Under the pieces are notes generated by a model. It had not been told where the DNA came from, did not search any database, and saw only the letters and a program-made list of their open reading frames with translations. From contig CABTXO010000002.1 in assembly GCA_902488725.1 (NCBI GenBank), forward strand, positions 1-20,779: a DNA stretch of 20,779 nt, read 5' to 3'. The translations under genes and the position numbers were made by a program. Numbering within the stretch: the first letter of the stretch is position 1; each line of letters opens with the position of its first letter. This document shows positions 1-8,646 of the stretch, one piece after another. The DNA is from an uncultured Bacteroidales bacterium (lineage in GTDB: Bacteria; Bacteroidota; Bacteroidia; Bacteroidales; UBA932).

Positions 1-113
1 TCGAAGAGATCAAGGACAAGACCGTGCTCATCAAGGTGGACGGCGAAGTCAAACTGCGCGTGGACAGGAATTCCCTCGTGCGCGACTACACCCAGGACAC
101 CGCCAAGCAGTAG
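1..113 (+). CDS. yajC: YajC preprotein translocase subunit, C-terminal end (partial)
   Basis: This is the 3' end of a gene that begins before the window. Reading from base 3 gives 36 codons and a TAG stop at 111-113. The visible peptide contains TVLIKVDGEVKLRVDRNSLV, which resembles the conserved C-terminal beta-rich part of YajC. YajC is a small inner-membrane protein that accompanies SecDF in protein export. Its membrane segment would lie upstream and cannot be seen. The order yajC, YbbR-like, coaE is one I know from Bacteroidota genomes, which supports the call. The YbbR-like gene starts 23 bp downstream, so the two are probably cotranscribed. Confidence 0.75.
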   Translation, partial: EEIKDKTVLIKVDGEVKLRVDRNSLVRDYTQDTAKQ

Positions 114-136
114 CAGGAGGCTGGCAACCGGGACAA

Positions 137-1114
137 ATGTGGAGGGACAGGCTGCATAGGCTGCTCGTCAAAGGTCGCCTGAAAGGGACCGACCTTGCTG
201 TCTTTTTGTTCTCGCTGCTGCTCGCCTTCGGCATCTGGCTCCTGCACAACCTGTCGCTCAATTATTCCGACACGATGAGCGTCCCCGTGGTTGCCGAATG
301 CAACCTGGAGGGGCATGCGAACGTGTCCTCCAATTCCAGCGTGGTTGTCGCGCGTTGCCGGACCACTGGCTTCAGCCTCCTGCGGAATGCCAGGCAGCGG
401 AAGCGGGATGCCGTCCGCATCCGTTTCCAGTGCAAGGACATGCACCAGAAGGAAGGAGAAATCTTCTCCATCGGTGCGGCGGAACTCGGCAGCTATGTGG
501 GAGAGATCTTCGGGGACGGCGTCCGGCTTGAATCGATCTTGTCCGAGCACGTCCAGTTCCGTTTCCCCTTCGAGAACCACAGGCGGGTCCCGGTGCAGGC
601 AATGCATGTGATGAGTTTCAAGCCGCAGTACATGGCGATGGGGGAGATGCGCCTCCAGCCGGATTCCGTGACCGTCTACGGGGAACCGTTCCACCTGGAG
701 CACATCGACCGGGTCAGCACCCGGACGATCAACCTGCCCAACCTCCATTCCAGTGCGCACGGTGTCGTGAAACTGGAGCCGATCGCCGGTGTACGGCTGT
801 CCGAGACCGAGGTGAACTATTCCCTTGACGTCACGCGTTTCGTGGAAATCAGCGCCGAGGCGGTCGTTTCACTGCGGAATGTCCCATCCGGCGTCCGCCT
901 GTCGGTCTATCCATCCACGGCGAAGGTCGTGTACCGATGCGCGTTCCCGCTTTCCCAGGATCCGACCGACGACGTGCGCTTCTACATCGATTACAAAGAT
1001 TTCGCGAACTCGCGGGACGGGAAATGCGTCCCCCGGGTTTCCGGCATCCCGGAAGGCGTGATCTCCTATGCGATCTCACCCGAGGTGTTCGAATGCATTG
1101 AAAGTTCCAGATGA
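137..1114 (+). CDS. YbbR-like (CdaR-like) membrane-anchored protein
   Basis: The protein has 325 residues. It has a short basic N-terminus, one hydrophobic segment at about residues 19-38 and a long extracytoplasmic part made of repeated beta-rich segments, as in YbbR-domain proteins. The segments at about 145-230 and 235-320 both carry the pattern of a value strand, a proline-containing turn and a V-x-Y strand. YbbR proteins of Firmicutes (CdaR) regulate the diadenylate cyclase CdaA; no cdaA is visible here, so a link to c-di-AMP is not shown. The start at 137 leaves room for the membrane segment. An AGGAGG lies at 115-120, which is rather far upstream. The gene ends in ATGATGA, overlapping the coaE start by 4 bp, which implies translational coupling. 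Confidence 0.75.
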   Translation: MWRDRLHRLLVKGRLKGTDLAVFLFSLLLAFGIWLLHNLSLNYSDTMSVPVVAECNLEGHANVSSNSSVVVARCRTTGFSLLRNARQRKRDAVRIRFQCKDMHQKEGEIFSIGAAELGSYVGEIFGDGVRLESILSEHVQFRFPFENHRRVPVQAMHVMSFKPQYMAMGEMRLQPDSVTVYGEPFHLEHIDRVSTRTINLPNLHSSAHGVVKLEPIAGVRLSETEVNYSLDVTRFVEISAEAVVSLRNVPSGVRLSVYPSTAKVVYRCAFPLSQDPTDDVRFYIDYKDFANSRDGKCVPRVSGIPEGVISYAISPEVFECIESSR

Positions 1115-1737
1115 TGAAGACCGTAGCCGTCACGGGAGGTATCGGAACCGGCAAGTCCGCCGTGTGCGGGATCCTGGCATCGCGCGGGATTCCCGTCTAC
1201 GATTCCGATGCCGCGGCAAAGCGTCTGTACGGGACCGACGAGTCCCTGCTGGATGCGATCGAGGAAGCCTTCGGCTGCGGCATCCGCCTGCCTGGCGGGC
1301 AGCTCGACCGGGAGAGGCTGGCAGCCCTCGTCTTTCCTGCACCCGACAACCTGGCACAGCTCGAGGCGATCGTGCATCCGGCTGTCCTGCGGGATTTCCG
1401 GCGCTGGAAGGCCTTGAACGAAGCCGTGCTCGAGGACAGCCGGCCGACTTCCCCCTTTTTCGGCAAGCCGCCCTTCGTGGTCATCGAATCCGCCATCATC
1501 TTGAACAAGCCTGCCTTCCTGCGGGAAACGGACCGGGTCGTGCTGGTGGACGCACCGCTATCCCTCCGTCTGCAGCGCGCCAGCGCACGGGACGGGCAGG
1601 GGGCGGACCGGATCCTCCAACGGATGGCACGGCAGCGGTTCGACCTTTCCAAAGTCGACGCCATCCTCCGCAACGGAGGCAGTCCGGAGGACCTCCGCCG
1701 GGAGACGGAGACCGTCTTCCGGGCCCTGCATCTTTAA
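1111..1737 (+). CDS. coaE: Dephospho-CoA kinase
   Basis: This enzyme performs the last step of coenzyme A synthesis, ATP-dependent phosphorylation of the 3'-hydroxyl of dephospho-CoA, in the cytoplasm. The 208 residues match the usual family length of about 200. The P-loop GGIGTGKS is at residues 9-16, followed by the substrate-binding YDSDAAAKRLY near 30-40. The segment VIESAIILNKP near 125-135 corresponds to the family's conserved P-L-L-x-E strand with changes. A stretch rich in R and Q near 165-185 (RILQRMARQRFD) fits the lid and C-terminal helix. Two adjacent ATGs (1111 and 1114) could both serve as start. The first overlaps the stop of the YbbR-like gene. Confidence 0.92.
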   Translation: MMKTVAVTGGIGTGKSAVCGILASRGIPVYDSDAAAKRLYGTDESLLDAIEEAFGCGIRLPGGQLDRERLAALVFPAPDNLAQLEAIVHPAVLRDFRRWKALNEAVLEDSRPTSPFFGKPPFVVIESAIILNKPAFLRETDRVVLVDAPLSLRLQRASARDGQGADRILQRMARQRFDLSKVDAILRNGGSPEDLRRETETVFRALHL

Positions 1738-1769
1738 TATTTCGCAACAAATTTTTATTTTTACTGAAT

Positions 1770-2213
1770 ATGAAAACTGATCTTTCCAAAATTCTCTCTG
1801 TCTCGGGCCGGCACGGGCTCTTCCAGTACGTAGCCCAGGCGCGCAACGGCGCCGTCGTGGAGAGCCTGTCCGACAAGCACCGCACCGTCTTCGACTCCAA
1901 GAGCCGCATCACGACCCTCGCCGACATTTCCATCTACACTGCGGACGGGGAACTCAAGCTGCGGGAAGTGCTGTGCAAGCTGAACGAGGTGCTCGGGGAC
2001 AAGGATGTCCCCTCCGCCAAAGCGTCTGCCCAGGCGGTGAAGGACCTTTTCGCCCGGGCCGTCCCGAACTACGATCCGGACCGCTTCTACGTTTCCCACA
2101 TGAAGAAGATCCTGGACTGGTACGGAGAAATCCGGCAGTACGCTTCCTTCGACTTCGTCGATCCCGACGAGGAGAAGACGGCGGAACCCGGACAGCCGCA
2201 GAACGAAGCGTAG
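1770..2213 (+). CDS. DUF5606-family protein
   Basis: The protein has 147 residues, is soluble, and has no signal peptide or membrane segment. It begins MKTDLSKILSVSGRHGLFQY and continues with a segment about storage-like 'R-T-V-F-D-S-K-S-R-I-T-T-L-A-D-I-S-I-Y-T' (about 33-52), typical of the small DUF5606 proteins found next to coaE in Bacteroidota. Its function is unknown to me. The C-terminal 40 residues contain a helical DRFYVSHMKKILDWYGEI and then an acidic tail. The ATG at 1770 was chosen because it follows an AT-rich 32-bp gap after coaE and matches the family start; the same frame is open further upstream, but only as a shadow of coaE. The stop abuts the rimO start with no gap. Confidence 0.8.
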   Translation: MKTDLSKILSVSGRHGLFQYVAQARNGAVVESLSDKHRTVFDSKSRITTLADISIYTADGELKLREVLCKLNEVLGDKDVPSAKASAQAVKDLFARAVPNYDPDRFYVSHMKKILDWYGEIRQYASFDFVDPDEEKTAEPGQPQNEA

Positions 2214-3545
2214 ATGGCCGGCAGGAAATCCATACAGGTGGTGACCCTGGGCTGTTCCAAGAACCGGGTCGACACCGAGCATCTCCTCTCGCAGGTGGCC
2301 GATGTGTTTGACATCGTTCCCGAAGCGGAGGAGCGGAACGTGGATTACCTGCTCGTCAACACCTGCGGCTTCATCGGAGAGGCCAAGGAGGAATCCATCC
2401 GGGCCATTCTGGCTGCCGCAGCGCGGAAGCAGCACGGAGGAGCGGGCAAGCTGCTCGTCTTCGGCTGTCTGTCCCAGCGGTACATGGACCAGCTGCCGGG
2501 TCTGATCCCGGAGGTGGACGCGTGGTTCGGCGCGCGGGACCCGGTCCCGCTCGTGCAGGCGCTCGGCGGAAAGCCCGTTTCCGGGAACCGTCCGCGCCGC
2601 TTCCTCACCGAAAAGCACGACACCTTCGCCTACCTGAAGATTTCGGAAGGCTGCGACCGGCGCTGCTCGTACTGTGCGATTCCGTTCATCCGGGGCGCGC
2701 ACCGCTCCGTTCCGATGGAGGAGCTGGTCCGGGAGGCCGGCGAACTCGCTTCGGCCGGCGTCCGGGAGCTGATTCTGATCGCCCAGGACACGACGTATTA
2801 CGGACTGGACCTGTACAAGCACCGCGCGCTGGCGGAACTCATCCGGAAGCTCTCTGCCGTCGAAGGGATCGAATGGATCCGGATCCACTATTCCTATCCT
2901 GCGGACTTTCCGGAAGACGTACTTGAAGAGATGGCATCCAATCCGAAGGTTTGCAAGTACTTGGACATTCCCGTACAGCACATCTCGGATCCAGTCCTCA
3001 CGGCCATGCGCCGGGGAGTGGACGGGGCCTGGACGCGGGAACTGCTGCGGAAGCTGCGGAAAGAGGTGCCGGGCGTGGTCCTGCGCACCACCCTGATCGT
3101 AGGCCATCCCGGAGAGGGACGGCCGGAGTTTGCGGAGCTCCTGGATTTCGTGGAGGAAGCCCGCTTCGAGCGGCTCGGTGCGTTCAAATATTCCGAAGAG
3201 GAAGGAACCTGGGGAGCCGCGCATCTCCGGGACACCGTTCCGGCCCGGGAGAAGCAGCGGCGGCTGTCCGCGCTCATGGAGCGTCAGCGCGCAATCTCGA
3301 CGGCCTTCAACCAGCTCCGCGTGGGGACGGAGGAGCGGGTGCTCGTGGATGACTGGGCGGACGGGGTCTATGTGTGCCGGAGCCAGTACGAGAGTCCCGA
3401 GGTGGACGGGGAGATCATCCTCCATGCCCGCCCGGAGGACTATGGCTGCACCAGGCCCGAGGACCTGTGCGGTCGGTTTGTCACTGTGAAAATTACGGGA
3501 GCGGATGCCTACGATCTCGCGGCGTCGCCCTTTCAAACGACATGA
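2214..3545 (+). CDS. rimO: Ribosomal protein S12 methylthiotransferase RimO
   Basis: RimO is a radical SAM enzyme that adds a methylthio group to a conserved aspartate of ribosomal protein S12. The 443 residues have the three expected parts. The N-terminal methylthiotransferase domain has cluster cysteines C14, C51 and C85, with the phrases TLGCSKNRVD and VNTCGFIGEAKEESI. The radical SAM domain has C147, C151 and C154 in CDRRCSYCAIP. The C-terminal TRAM domain covers about 378-441. The motif CSKNRVD and the short spacing favour RimO over MiaB. The gene starts directly after the DUF5606 stop, and its TGA overlaps the ATG of the next gene (ATGA at 3542-3545). Confidence 0.95.
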   Translation: MAGRKSIQVVTLGCSKNRVDTEHLLSQVADVFDIVPEAEERNVDYLLVNTCGFIGEAKEESIRAILAAAARKQHGGAGKLLVFGCLSQRYMDQLPGLIPEVDAWFGARDPVPLVQALGGKPVSGNRPRRFLTEKHDTFAYLKISEGCDRRCSYCAIPFIRGAHRSVPMEELVREAGELASAGVRELILIAQDTTYYGLDLYKHRALAELIRKLSAVEGIEWIRIHYSYPADFPEDVLEEMASNPKVCKYLDIPVQHISDPVLTAMRRGVDGAWTRELLRKLRKEVPGVVLRTTLIVGHPGEGRPEFAELLDFVEEARFERLGAFKYSEEEGTWGAAHLRDTVPAREKQRRLSALMERQRAISTAFNQLRVGTEERVLVDDWADGVYVCRSQYESPEVDGEIILHARPEDYGCTRPEDLCGRFVTVKITGADAYDLAASPFQTT

Positions 3546-4510
3546 ATATGAAAAAACGAACGCTATTGATTTTGCTGGCCGGTACCGTGCTGTTCAGTGC
3601 TTGCGCCCCCCAGGCTTTCGTCATGAACTCCGAGATGCGGCATCCATCCAAGTCGGGCCTCAACCTCGGCGGGAAATCCATTGCGGTGGCCTACCTCTAC
3701 GGGGAGGATCCGCGTGACACGCTGTTCAACAATGCGGTCGCCAGCGGATTCGCCGGCCGGCTGGAAGATGACTACTTCGGCGGCGCGCAGCGGATTGAAC
3801 TGTTCAAGCTCAAACGCGACAGGCGCGGCGACTACGCCTCGAAGGATTCGCTGGTGAACCTGGTGCTCGACACCGGTTGCGATGTGGTGTTCCTCTTCGA
3901 CGTGCCGGAATTCGGCGTGCCGACCGTCACGGATCCCAAGGCCGTCGTGGGCAGGCGGACTCCGGCGGATTCCGCCTATCGTTCCGCCGCGAAACTGCCC
4001 TTCTCCACGAAGCTGTACGTCTACGATTCCATGAATCCGGAGGACCGGGTCCTGGCGTACGCCGGCAGCAACAACCTGGCGCCGACGGTCTACAGCGACG
4101 GGAAGACATCGGTGGAACGGCTCGCAAAGAAGGTCTGGCAGCTGGACGGCACGGTCGCCGAAGCCGGGAAGGCGGGGGAGAAGGCTGCGGCTTCCTTCCT
4201 GTCGACCTGGAAGGAGGATTCCTTCCAGGTCATCTATTACGAGGGTGCGGAACCCGCCTGGAACAAGGCGGCCGACTACGCCTACCGCTACCAGTGGAAG
4301 GAGGCGATCGACACCTGGATGACGCTGCTGAAGGCCCGGAACAAGGAAAAACGGTCCTGCGCCGCCTACAACATCGCGCTCGGCTGCTTCATGACGGGAC
4401 AGCCCGACCTGGCGCTGGAATGGCTCGACCGTTCCGACAGCGAGATGCCGGTCAGCCTGTCCAGCAATCTCCGCCGGCAGATCAAAACCTACACAGGAAA
4501 GAGCAAGTGA
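3542..4510 (+). CDS. Lipoprotein resembling DUF6340, with a TPR-like C-terminus
   Basis: The protein has 322 residues if it starts at 3542; a second ATG at 3548 is equally possible. The N-terminus (MNMKKRTLLILLAGTVLFSAC) is a type II signal peptide with the lipid cysteine at residue 21. The middle part is a mixed alpha/beta domain that starts with a strand 'KSIAVAYLY' and includes 'CDVVFLFDVPEFG'. From about residue 238 to 300 there are two helical repeats (WNKAADYAYRYQWKEAIDTW and AAYNIALGCFMTGQPDLALE) that look like tetratricopeptide repeats. This layout resembles Bacteroidota DUF6340 lipoproteins, a family whose role I do not know; the family name is from memory. It overlaps rimO by 4 bp and glpA by 1 bp, so it is probably translated together with both. 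Confidence 0.65.
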   Translation: MNMKKRTLLILLAGTVLFSACAPQAFVMNSEMRHPSKSGLNLGGKSIAVAYLYGEDPRDTLFNNAVASGFAGRLEDDYFGGAQRIELFKLKRDRRGDYASKDSLVNLVLDTGCDVVFLFDVPEFGVPTVTDPKAVVGRRTPADSAYRSAAKLPFSTKLYVYDSMNPEDRVLAYAGSNNLAPTVYSDGKTSVERLAKKVWQLDGTVAEAGKAGEKAAASFLSTWKEDSFQVIYYEGAEPAWNKAADYAYRYQWKEAIDTWMTLLKARNKEKRSCAAYNIALGCFMTGQPDLALEWLDRSDSEMPVSLSSNLRRQIKTYTGKSK

Positions 4511-6114
4511 TGGGAGAAGAATTCGACGTCATCGTGATCGGCGGCGGGATCACGGGATCCGGCACAGCCCGGGACTGCTCGATGCGGGGGTTGAAGACCC
4601 TGCTGGTCGAACGGAAGGACATCGCGACCGGCGCGACCGGCCGGAACCACGGCCTCCTGCACAGCGGTGCGCGGTACGCCGTGACCGATCCCGAATCCGC
4701 CCGCGAGTGCATCGTCGAGAACCGGATCCTGAAAAAGATCGCGCGCCATTGCGTGGACGATTCGACCGGACTGTTCCTGACCCTTCCCGAGGACGATCCG
4801 GACTACCAGAAGACCTTCGTGAAGGCCTGCACCGCAGCGGGCATCAAGGCCGAGATCATCGATCCGGCGGAAGCCCTCCGGCTGGAACCTTCCGCCAATC
4901 CGGCCCTCGTCGGCGCCGTACGCGTGCCCGACGGGGCGGTGGACCCGTTCCGGCTCTGCGCCTCCAACATGCTCGACGCCAAACTGCACGGGACGAAAGT
5001 GCTGGTATATTCCGAAGTGACGGGATTCGTCATGGAAGGCGACACGGTCAGGGGCGTACAGGTCCTGGACCACGTCACCGGGCAGAAAGCGGAGTACCGC
5101 GGTTCCGTCATCGTGAACGCCTGCGGCATCTGGGGGCACCGGGTGGCCGGCATGGCGGGAATCGACATCCACATGCTGCCCTCCAAGGGCTCGCTGCTGA
5201 TTTTCGCCCACCGCGTCAACGGGGTCGTGCTGAACCGCTGCCGGAAGCCTGCCAATGCGGACATTCTCGTTCCGGGCGACACCGTCTGCGTGATCGGTAC
5301 GACGTCCACGAATGTCCGGTACGATGAATGCGACTCCGTCCACGTGACGCCCGCAGAGGTGGACCTCCTGCTGGGCGAGGGCGAAAAACTCGCGCCCGTG
5401 CTGGCGCAGACGCGGATTCTGCGCGCCTATGCCGGTGTCCGTCCGCTCGTGTCGGACGACAGCGATCCTTCCGGCCGGAACATCAGCCGCGGCATCGTCT
5501 GCCTGGACCACGAGACCCGCGACGGAATCAAGGGCTTCGTGACGATCACCGGCGGCAAGCTGATGACCTACAGGTTGATGGCCGAACAGGCCACCGACCT
5601 GGTCTGCCGCAAACTGCACCGTTCCGCACCCTGTACGACGGCCACCACCCCGCTCCCGGGTTCCGGGAAAGGCGGCATGGAAACCATCACGAAGAAACTC
5701 TGGAGCGTCCCGACCACGGTGCAGAAGGCAGCCGTGGGCCGGGTGGGGGACCGCGCCGGTCAGCTTCCGCTGGACGATGACTTCGAAGGCAGCCTGGTCT
5801 GCGAATGCGAAGAGGTGTCGGTGTCCGAGGTGGACACCGCCATCGAAACCCTGGACGTGCACAACCTGGTGGATCTCCGGCGGAGAACCCGGGTCGGCAT
5901 GGGGACCTGCCAGGGCGAACTCTGCGCCTGCCGTGCGGCGGGCCGTCTGGCGAAGGCGAACGCCTGCGCCGCGAAGTCGCGGGCCGGCCTGCGGAAATTC
6001 ATGAACGAACGTTGGAAGGGCATGTATCCCGTGGCCTGGGGGGAAACCCTGCGGGAGAGCGCCTACACCCAGTGGATCTATTCGGAAGTTTTGGGAATCG
6101 GAGAGGAGGTATAG
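4510..6114 (+). CDS. glpA: Anaerobic glycerol-3-phosphate dehydrogenase, large subunit
   Basis: GlpA is the FAD-containing catalytic subunit of the membrane-associated GlpABC complex, which oxidises glycerol-3-phosphate to dihydroxyacetone phosphate and passes electrons to menaquinone. The 534 residues are close to E. coli GlpA. The Rossmann motif VIVIGGGITGSGTARDC is at residues 7-23, and TGATGRNHGLLHSGARYA near 40-57 is typical of this oxidase family. A C-terminal BFD-like [2Fe-2S] domain has C431-x-C433 and C467-x4-C472, exactly the expected spacing, and distinguishes GlpA from aerobic GlpD. The start at 4510 overlaps the previous stop (TGATG). The same frame is open back to 3877 but only as a shadow of the lipoprotein gene. 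glpB begins 4 bp after the stop. Confidence 0.95.
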   Translation: MGEEFDVIVIGGGITGSGTARDCSMRGLKTLLVERKDIATGATGRNHGLLHSGARYAVTDPESARECIVENRILKKIARHCVDDSTGLFLTLPEDDPDYQKTFVKACTAAGIKAEIIDPAEALRLEPSANPALVGAVRVPDGAVDPFRLCASNMLDAKLHGTKVLVYSEVTGFVMEGDTVRGVQVLDHVTGQKAEYRGSVIVNACGIWGHRVAGMAGIDIHMLPSKGSLLIFAHRVNGVVLNRCRKPANADILVPGDTVCVIGTTSTNVRYDECDSVHVTPAEVDLLLGEGEKLAPVLAQTRILRAYAGVRPLVSDDSDPSGRNISRGIVCLDHETRDGIKGFVTITGGKLMTYRLMAEQATDLVCRKLHRSAPCTTATTPLPGSGKGGMETITKKLWSVPTTVQKAAVGRVGDRAGQLPLDDDFEGSLVCECEEVSVSEVDTAIETLDVHNLVDLRRRTRVGMGTCQGELCACRAAGRLAKANACAAKSRAGLRKFMNERWKGMYPVAWGETLRESAYTQWIYSEVLGIGEEV

Positions 6115-6118
6115 GACA

Positions 6119-7369
6119 ATGCGATACGATGTGGTTTTGATAGGAGGCGGGCTTTCCGCGCTGGTCTGCGGCATCACCCTGCAGAAGGCGGGGAAGCGGT
6201 GCCTCATGGTCTCCGCGGGGCAGAACGCCCTGCACTTTTCTTCCGGCTCCTTCGGTCTGCTGGGACGCCTTCCCAACGGCAAGGAAGTGACGGAACCGAT
6301 TGCGGCCGTCCACAAGCTCGGACCGGAGCACCCCTATTCCAAAATCGGCGACGAGCGGGTGATGGAATATGCCAAACGCACCCCGCAGTTCTTCGCGGAC
6401 TGCGGCATCGAACTGAAGGGCAACCGCAACAGCAACATGTACCGGCTGACCCCTGCGGGCACGCTGATGCCCTGCTGGCTCGCCTTGAAGGACACCGCGA
6501 CCTTCCTCGGCCGGGACGAACGGATTGCCGGAAAGGTCCTCGTCGTGAATTTTGCCGGCTACCTCGACTTCAACACGGCCTTCCTGGCGGAAGGGCTGGA
6601 GAAGATGGGCGCGTCCGTGAGCCGGACTGTCGCCGTGAAGTTGCCCGAGGTGGAGCGTCTGCGCCAGAATCCCAGCGAGATGCGCTCGGTGAACATCGCG
6701 CGGGTGATGGACCGCGAGGAGAACTGGAAGGCCTTTGCAAAGGAGGTATCGGACCTTCTGCGGGGGGAGGAACATGTCGTGCTGCCCGAGGTCTTCGGCC
6801 TGGCCGACCCGGTGGTGGCCGACTGGCTTCGCGAAATGATTTCGGCCGAACTGCTCTTCGTCGGTACGATGCCGCCTTCCGTGCCGGGCATCCGCATGCA
6901 GATGCTGCTGAAGAAGGCTTTCGTCAGTGCCGGCGGCACTTTCTTGATGGGTGACGAAGTGCTCCCGTCGGCGATCTCCGGAGGCGAGGTGCAGTACATC
7001 CGGACCGCCAACCTGGGCGACATCCGCCTGGAAGCGGATCATTTCGTCCTCGCTACTGGACATTTCTTCGGGATGGGGCTGTCCGCTTCGCCAGCGGAGG
7101 TCCGGGAAACGGTTTTCGGGCTGGAGGTTGACTATCCGGCGGACCGCAACGACTGGTATGACAAGGATTTCTTCGCCCGGCAGGAATACCTCGGCTTCGG
7201 GGTGAAGACCGATGCCGACTTCCATCCCTTCAAAGACGGCAGGAAGGTCGGGAATCTGTTCGTCATCGGAGCCGAGGCCGGCGGCTGCAATCCGCTCTTC
7301 GAAGGCTGCGGGGGAGGCGTTGCGATCATGACCGCCTTCAAGACGGCCGATGTTATCTTAAACGGGTAG
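6119..7369 (+). CDS. glpB: Anaerobic glycerol-3-phosphate dehydrogenase, subunit B
   Basis: GlpB is the second flavoprotein subunit of the GlpABC complex. The 416 residues compare well with the roughly 419 of E. coli GlpB. It starts with a dinucleotide-binding strand-turn-helix (MRYDVVLIGGGLSALVCG) and then SSGSFGLLGRLPNGK near 40-54, which is characteristic of GlpB. The C-terminal FVIGAEAGGCNPLFEGCGGG closes the FAD site. A GGAGAGGAGG at 6100-6109 gives an unusually clear Shine-Dalgarno sequence for this phylum. The gene lies between glpA and glpC with 4-bp gaps on both sides, so the three subunits are almost certainly made together. Confidence 0.93.
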   Translation: MRYDVVLIGGGLSALVCGITLQKAGKRCLMVSAGQNALHFSSGSFGLLGRLPNGKEVTEPIAAVHKLGPEHPYSKIGDERVMEYAKRTPQFFADCGIELKGNRNSNMYRLTPAGTLMPCWLALKDTATFLGRDERIAGKVLVVNFAGYLDFNTAFLAEGLEKMGASVSRTVAVKLPEVERLRQNPSEMRSVNIARVMDREENWKAFAKEVSDLLRGEEHVVLPEVFGLADPVVADWLREMISAELLFVGTMPPSVPGIRMQMLLKKAFVSAGGTFLMGDEVLPSAISGGEVQYIRTANLGDIRLEADHFVLATGHFFGMGLSASPAEVRETVFGLEVDYPADRNDWYDKDFFARQEYLGFGVKTDADFHPFKDGRKVGNLFVIGAEAGGCNPLFEGCGGGVAIMTAFKTADVILNG

Positions 7370-7373
7370 GAAC

Positions 7374-8615
7374 ATGCAGGAGAAGAATGTGAGCGTGAAC
7401 AATTTCGAGCAGTGCATCAAATGTACGATCTGCACGGCTTACTGCCCGGTCGTGGCGGTCAACCCCGCTTTTCCGGGGCCCAAACAGGCCGGTCCGGACG
7501 GTGAACGGCTACGCCTTAAGAACAAGTTCTTTTTCGATGAGAACTTGAAGTATTGCATGAACTGCAAACGCTGTGAGATCGCCTGTCCCTCCGGGGTCAG
7601 GATCGCCGACCTGATCCATGCCGCGCGCCGGCGCTACGACCGCCAGTTCCCCGAACTGCGGGACATCATGCTGGCCAACACGGACCTGATGGGGAAACTG
7701 GCCCGTCCGGTGGCCCCGCTGGTCAATACGGTCATCTCCGCGAAGCCCGTCAAGACATTGATGGATGTCATGCTGGACATCGACAGGAGGCGCACTTTCC
7801 CGAAATACCAGGCGCATGGATTCAAACGTTGGTTCCGGAAGGAGGCCAAGGCCTCCCAGGCGCAGTTCGGGCGGCAGCTCGCCTTCTTCCACGGCTGTTC
7901 CACGGAGTTCCAGCATCCCGAGGTGGGGAAGGCCTTCGTGCAGGTGATGAATGCGATCGGCTGGGGCGTGCAGCTGCTGGACGAGCGGTGCTGCGGGGTG
8001 GCGATGATTTCGAACGGCCTCTGGTCCCAGGCCGCCCGTCACGCCCGCCACAACGTAGCCATATTCGAAAAAGCCGTTTCCAAGGGGCTCCCCGTGGTTG
8101 CGACCGCCTCGACCTGTACCTTCACGATGCGGGATGAATATCCGGGTGTCCTCGGGGTGGACAACGCTTCGGTGCGGGACCATATCCTCCTCGTGGAGAA
8201 ATTCCTGTTCGAAAAGCTCGATGCGGGGGAGATCCGGCTGGTGTTCCGGCCGGACTACCGCGCGCGCATCGCCTACCATATTCCCTGCCACATGGAGAAA
8301 CTCGGCTGGAGCATCTTCACCGAGGCCCTGGTCCGGATGATTCCGGGCGTGTCGCTGACCGTCCTGGACAGCGGCTGCTGCGGCATCGCCGGCACCTACG
8401 GCTTCAAGAAAGAGAACTATGCCTATTCCCAGGCCATCGGGAAGCCCGTCTTCGACCAGATCAACGCCCTCGCCCCGGACTTCGTCTGCAGCGAGTGCGA
8501 CACCTGCAAGTGGCAGATCGAGATGACCACCGGCTACAAAGTCCTGAACCCCGTCGTCATCCTCGCCGATGCCCTCGACCTCGATGCCACCGCCGCCGCC
8601 AACCGGTCCCGGTAG
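7374..8615 (+). CDS. glpC: Anaerobic glycerol-3-phosphate dehydrogenase, iron-sulfur subunit C
   Basis: GlpC anchors the GlpAB dimer to the membrane and carries electrons to the quinone pool. The 413 residues hold two [4Fe-4S] ferredoxin motifs: C14, C17, C20, C24 and C61, C64, C67, C71. Two cysteine-rich CCG domains follow, seen as DERCCGVAM near 203 and DSGCCGIAG near 335, each preceded by an upstream single cysteine (FFHGCS, YHIPCH). This is the heterodisulfide-reductase-like layout of GlpC, and it is slightly longer than E. coli GlpC (396). A GTG five codons further in is an alternative start. It is the last gene of the + strand run; the next gene is convergent. Confidence 0.93.
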   Translation: MQEKNVSVNNFEQCIKCTICTAYCPVVAVNPAFPGPKQAGPDGERLRLKNKFFFDENLKYCMNCKRCEIACPSGVRIADLIHAARRRYDRQFPELRDIMLANTDLMGKLARPVAPLVNTVISAKPVKTLMDVMLDIDRRRTFPKYQAHGFKRWFRKEAKASQAQFGRQLAFFHGCSTEFQHPEVGKAFVQVMNAIGWGVQLLDERCCGVAMISNGLWSQAARHARHNVAIFEKAVSKGLPVVATASTCTFTMRDEYPGVLGVDNASVRDHILLVEKFLFEKLDAGEIRLVFRPDYRARIAYHIPCHMEKLGWSIFTEALVRMIPGVSLTVLDSGCCGIAGTYGFKKENYAYSQAIGKPVFDQINALAPDFVCSECDTCKWQIEMTTGYKVLNPVVILADALDLDATAAANRSR

Positions 8616-8646
8616 CGGTCCGTCGCTCCAGGTAGCCAAGCCGCCA

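Noticed and set aside
1068..1769. An N-terminal extension of the DUF5606 frame through coaE
   Set aside because: It is arginine- and proline-rich shadow sequence opposite to the codon use of coaE. The family start is at 1770.
1761..3536. A 591-codon - strand frame opposite the DUF5606 gene and rimO
   Set aside because: It is in complementary register with rimO, which has all RimO motifs. The antisense product has no recognisable domain.
3877..4509. An upstream extension of glpA by 211 codons
   Set aside because: The extension is another frame of the lipoprotein gene. GlpA family members begin close to the FAD motif, and ATG 4510 fits exactly.
4489..6315. A 608-codon - strand frame opposite glpA
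   Set aside because: It is in complementary register with glpA, whose FAD and [2Fe-2S] motifs are clear. It is a codon-bias shadow.
7509..8639. A 376-codon - strand frame opposite glpC
   Set aside because: It is a shadow of glpC, which has all cluster cysteines.
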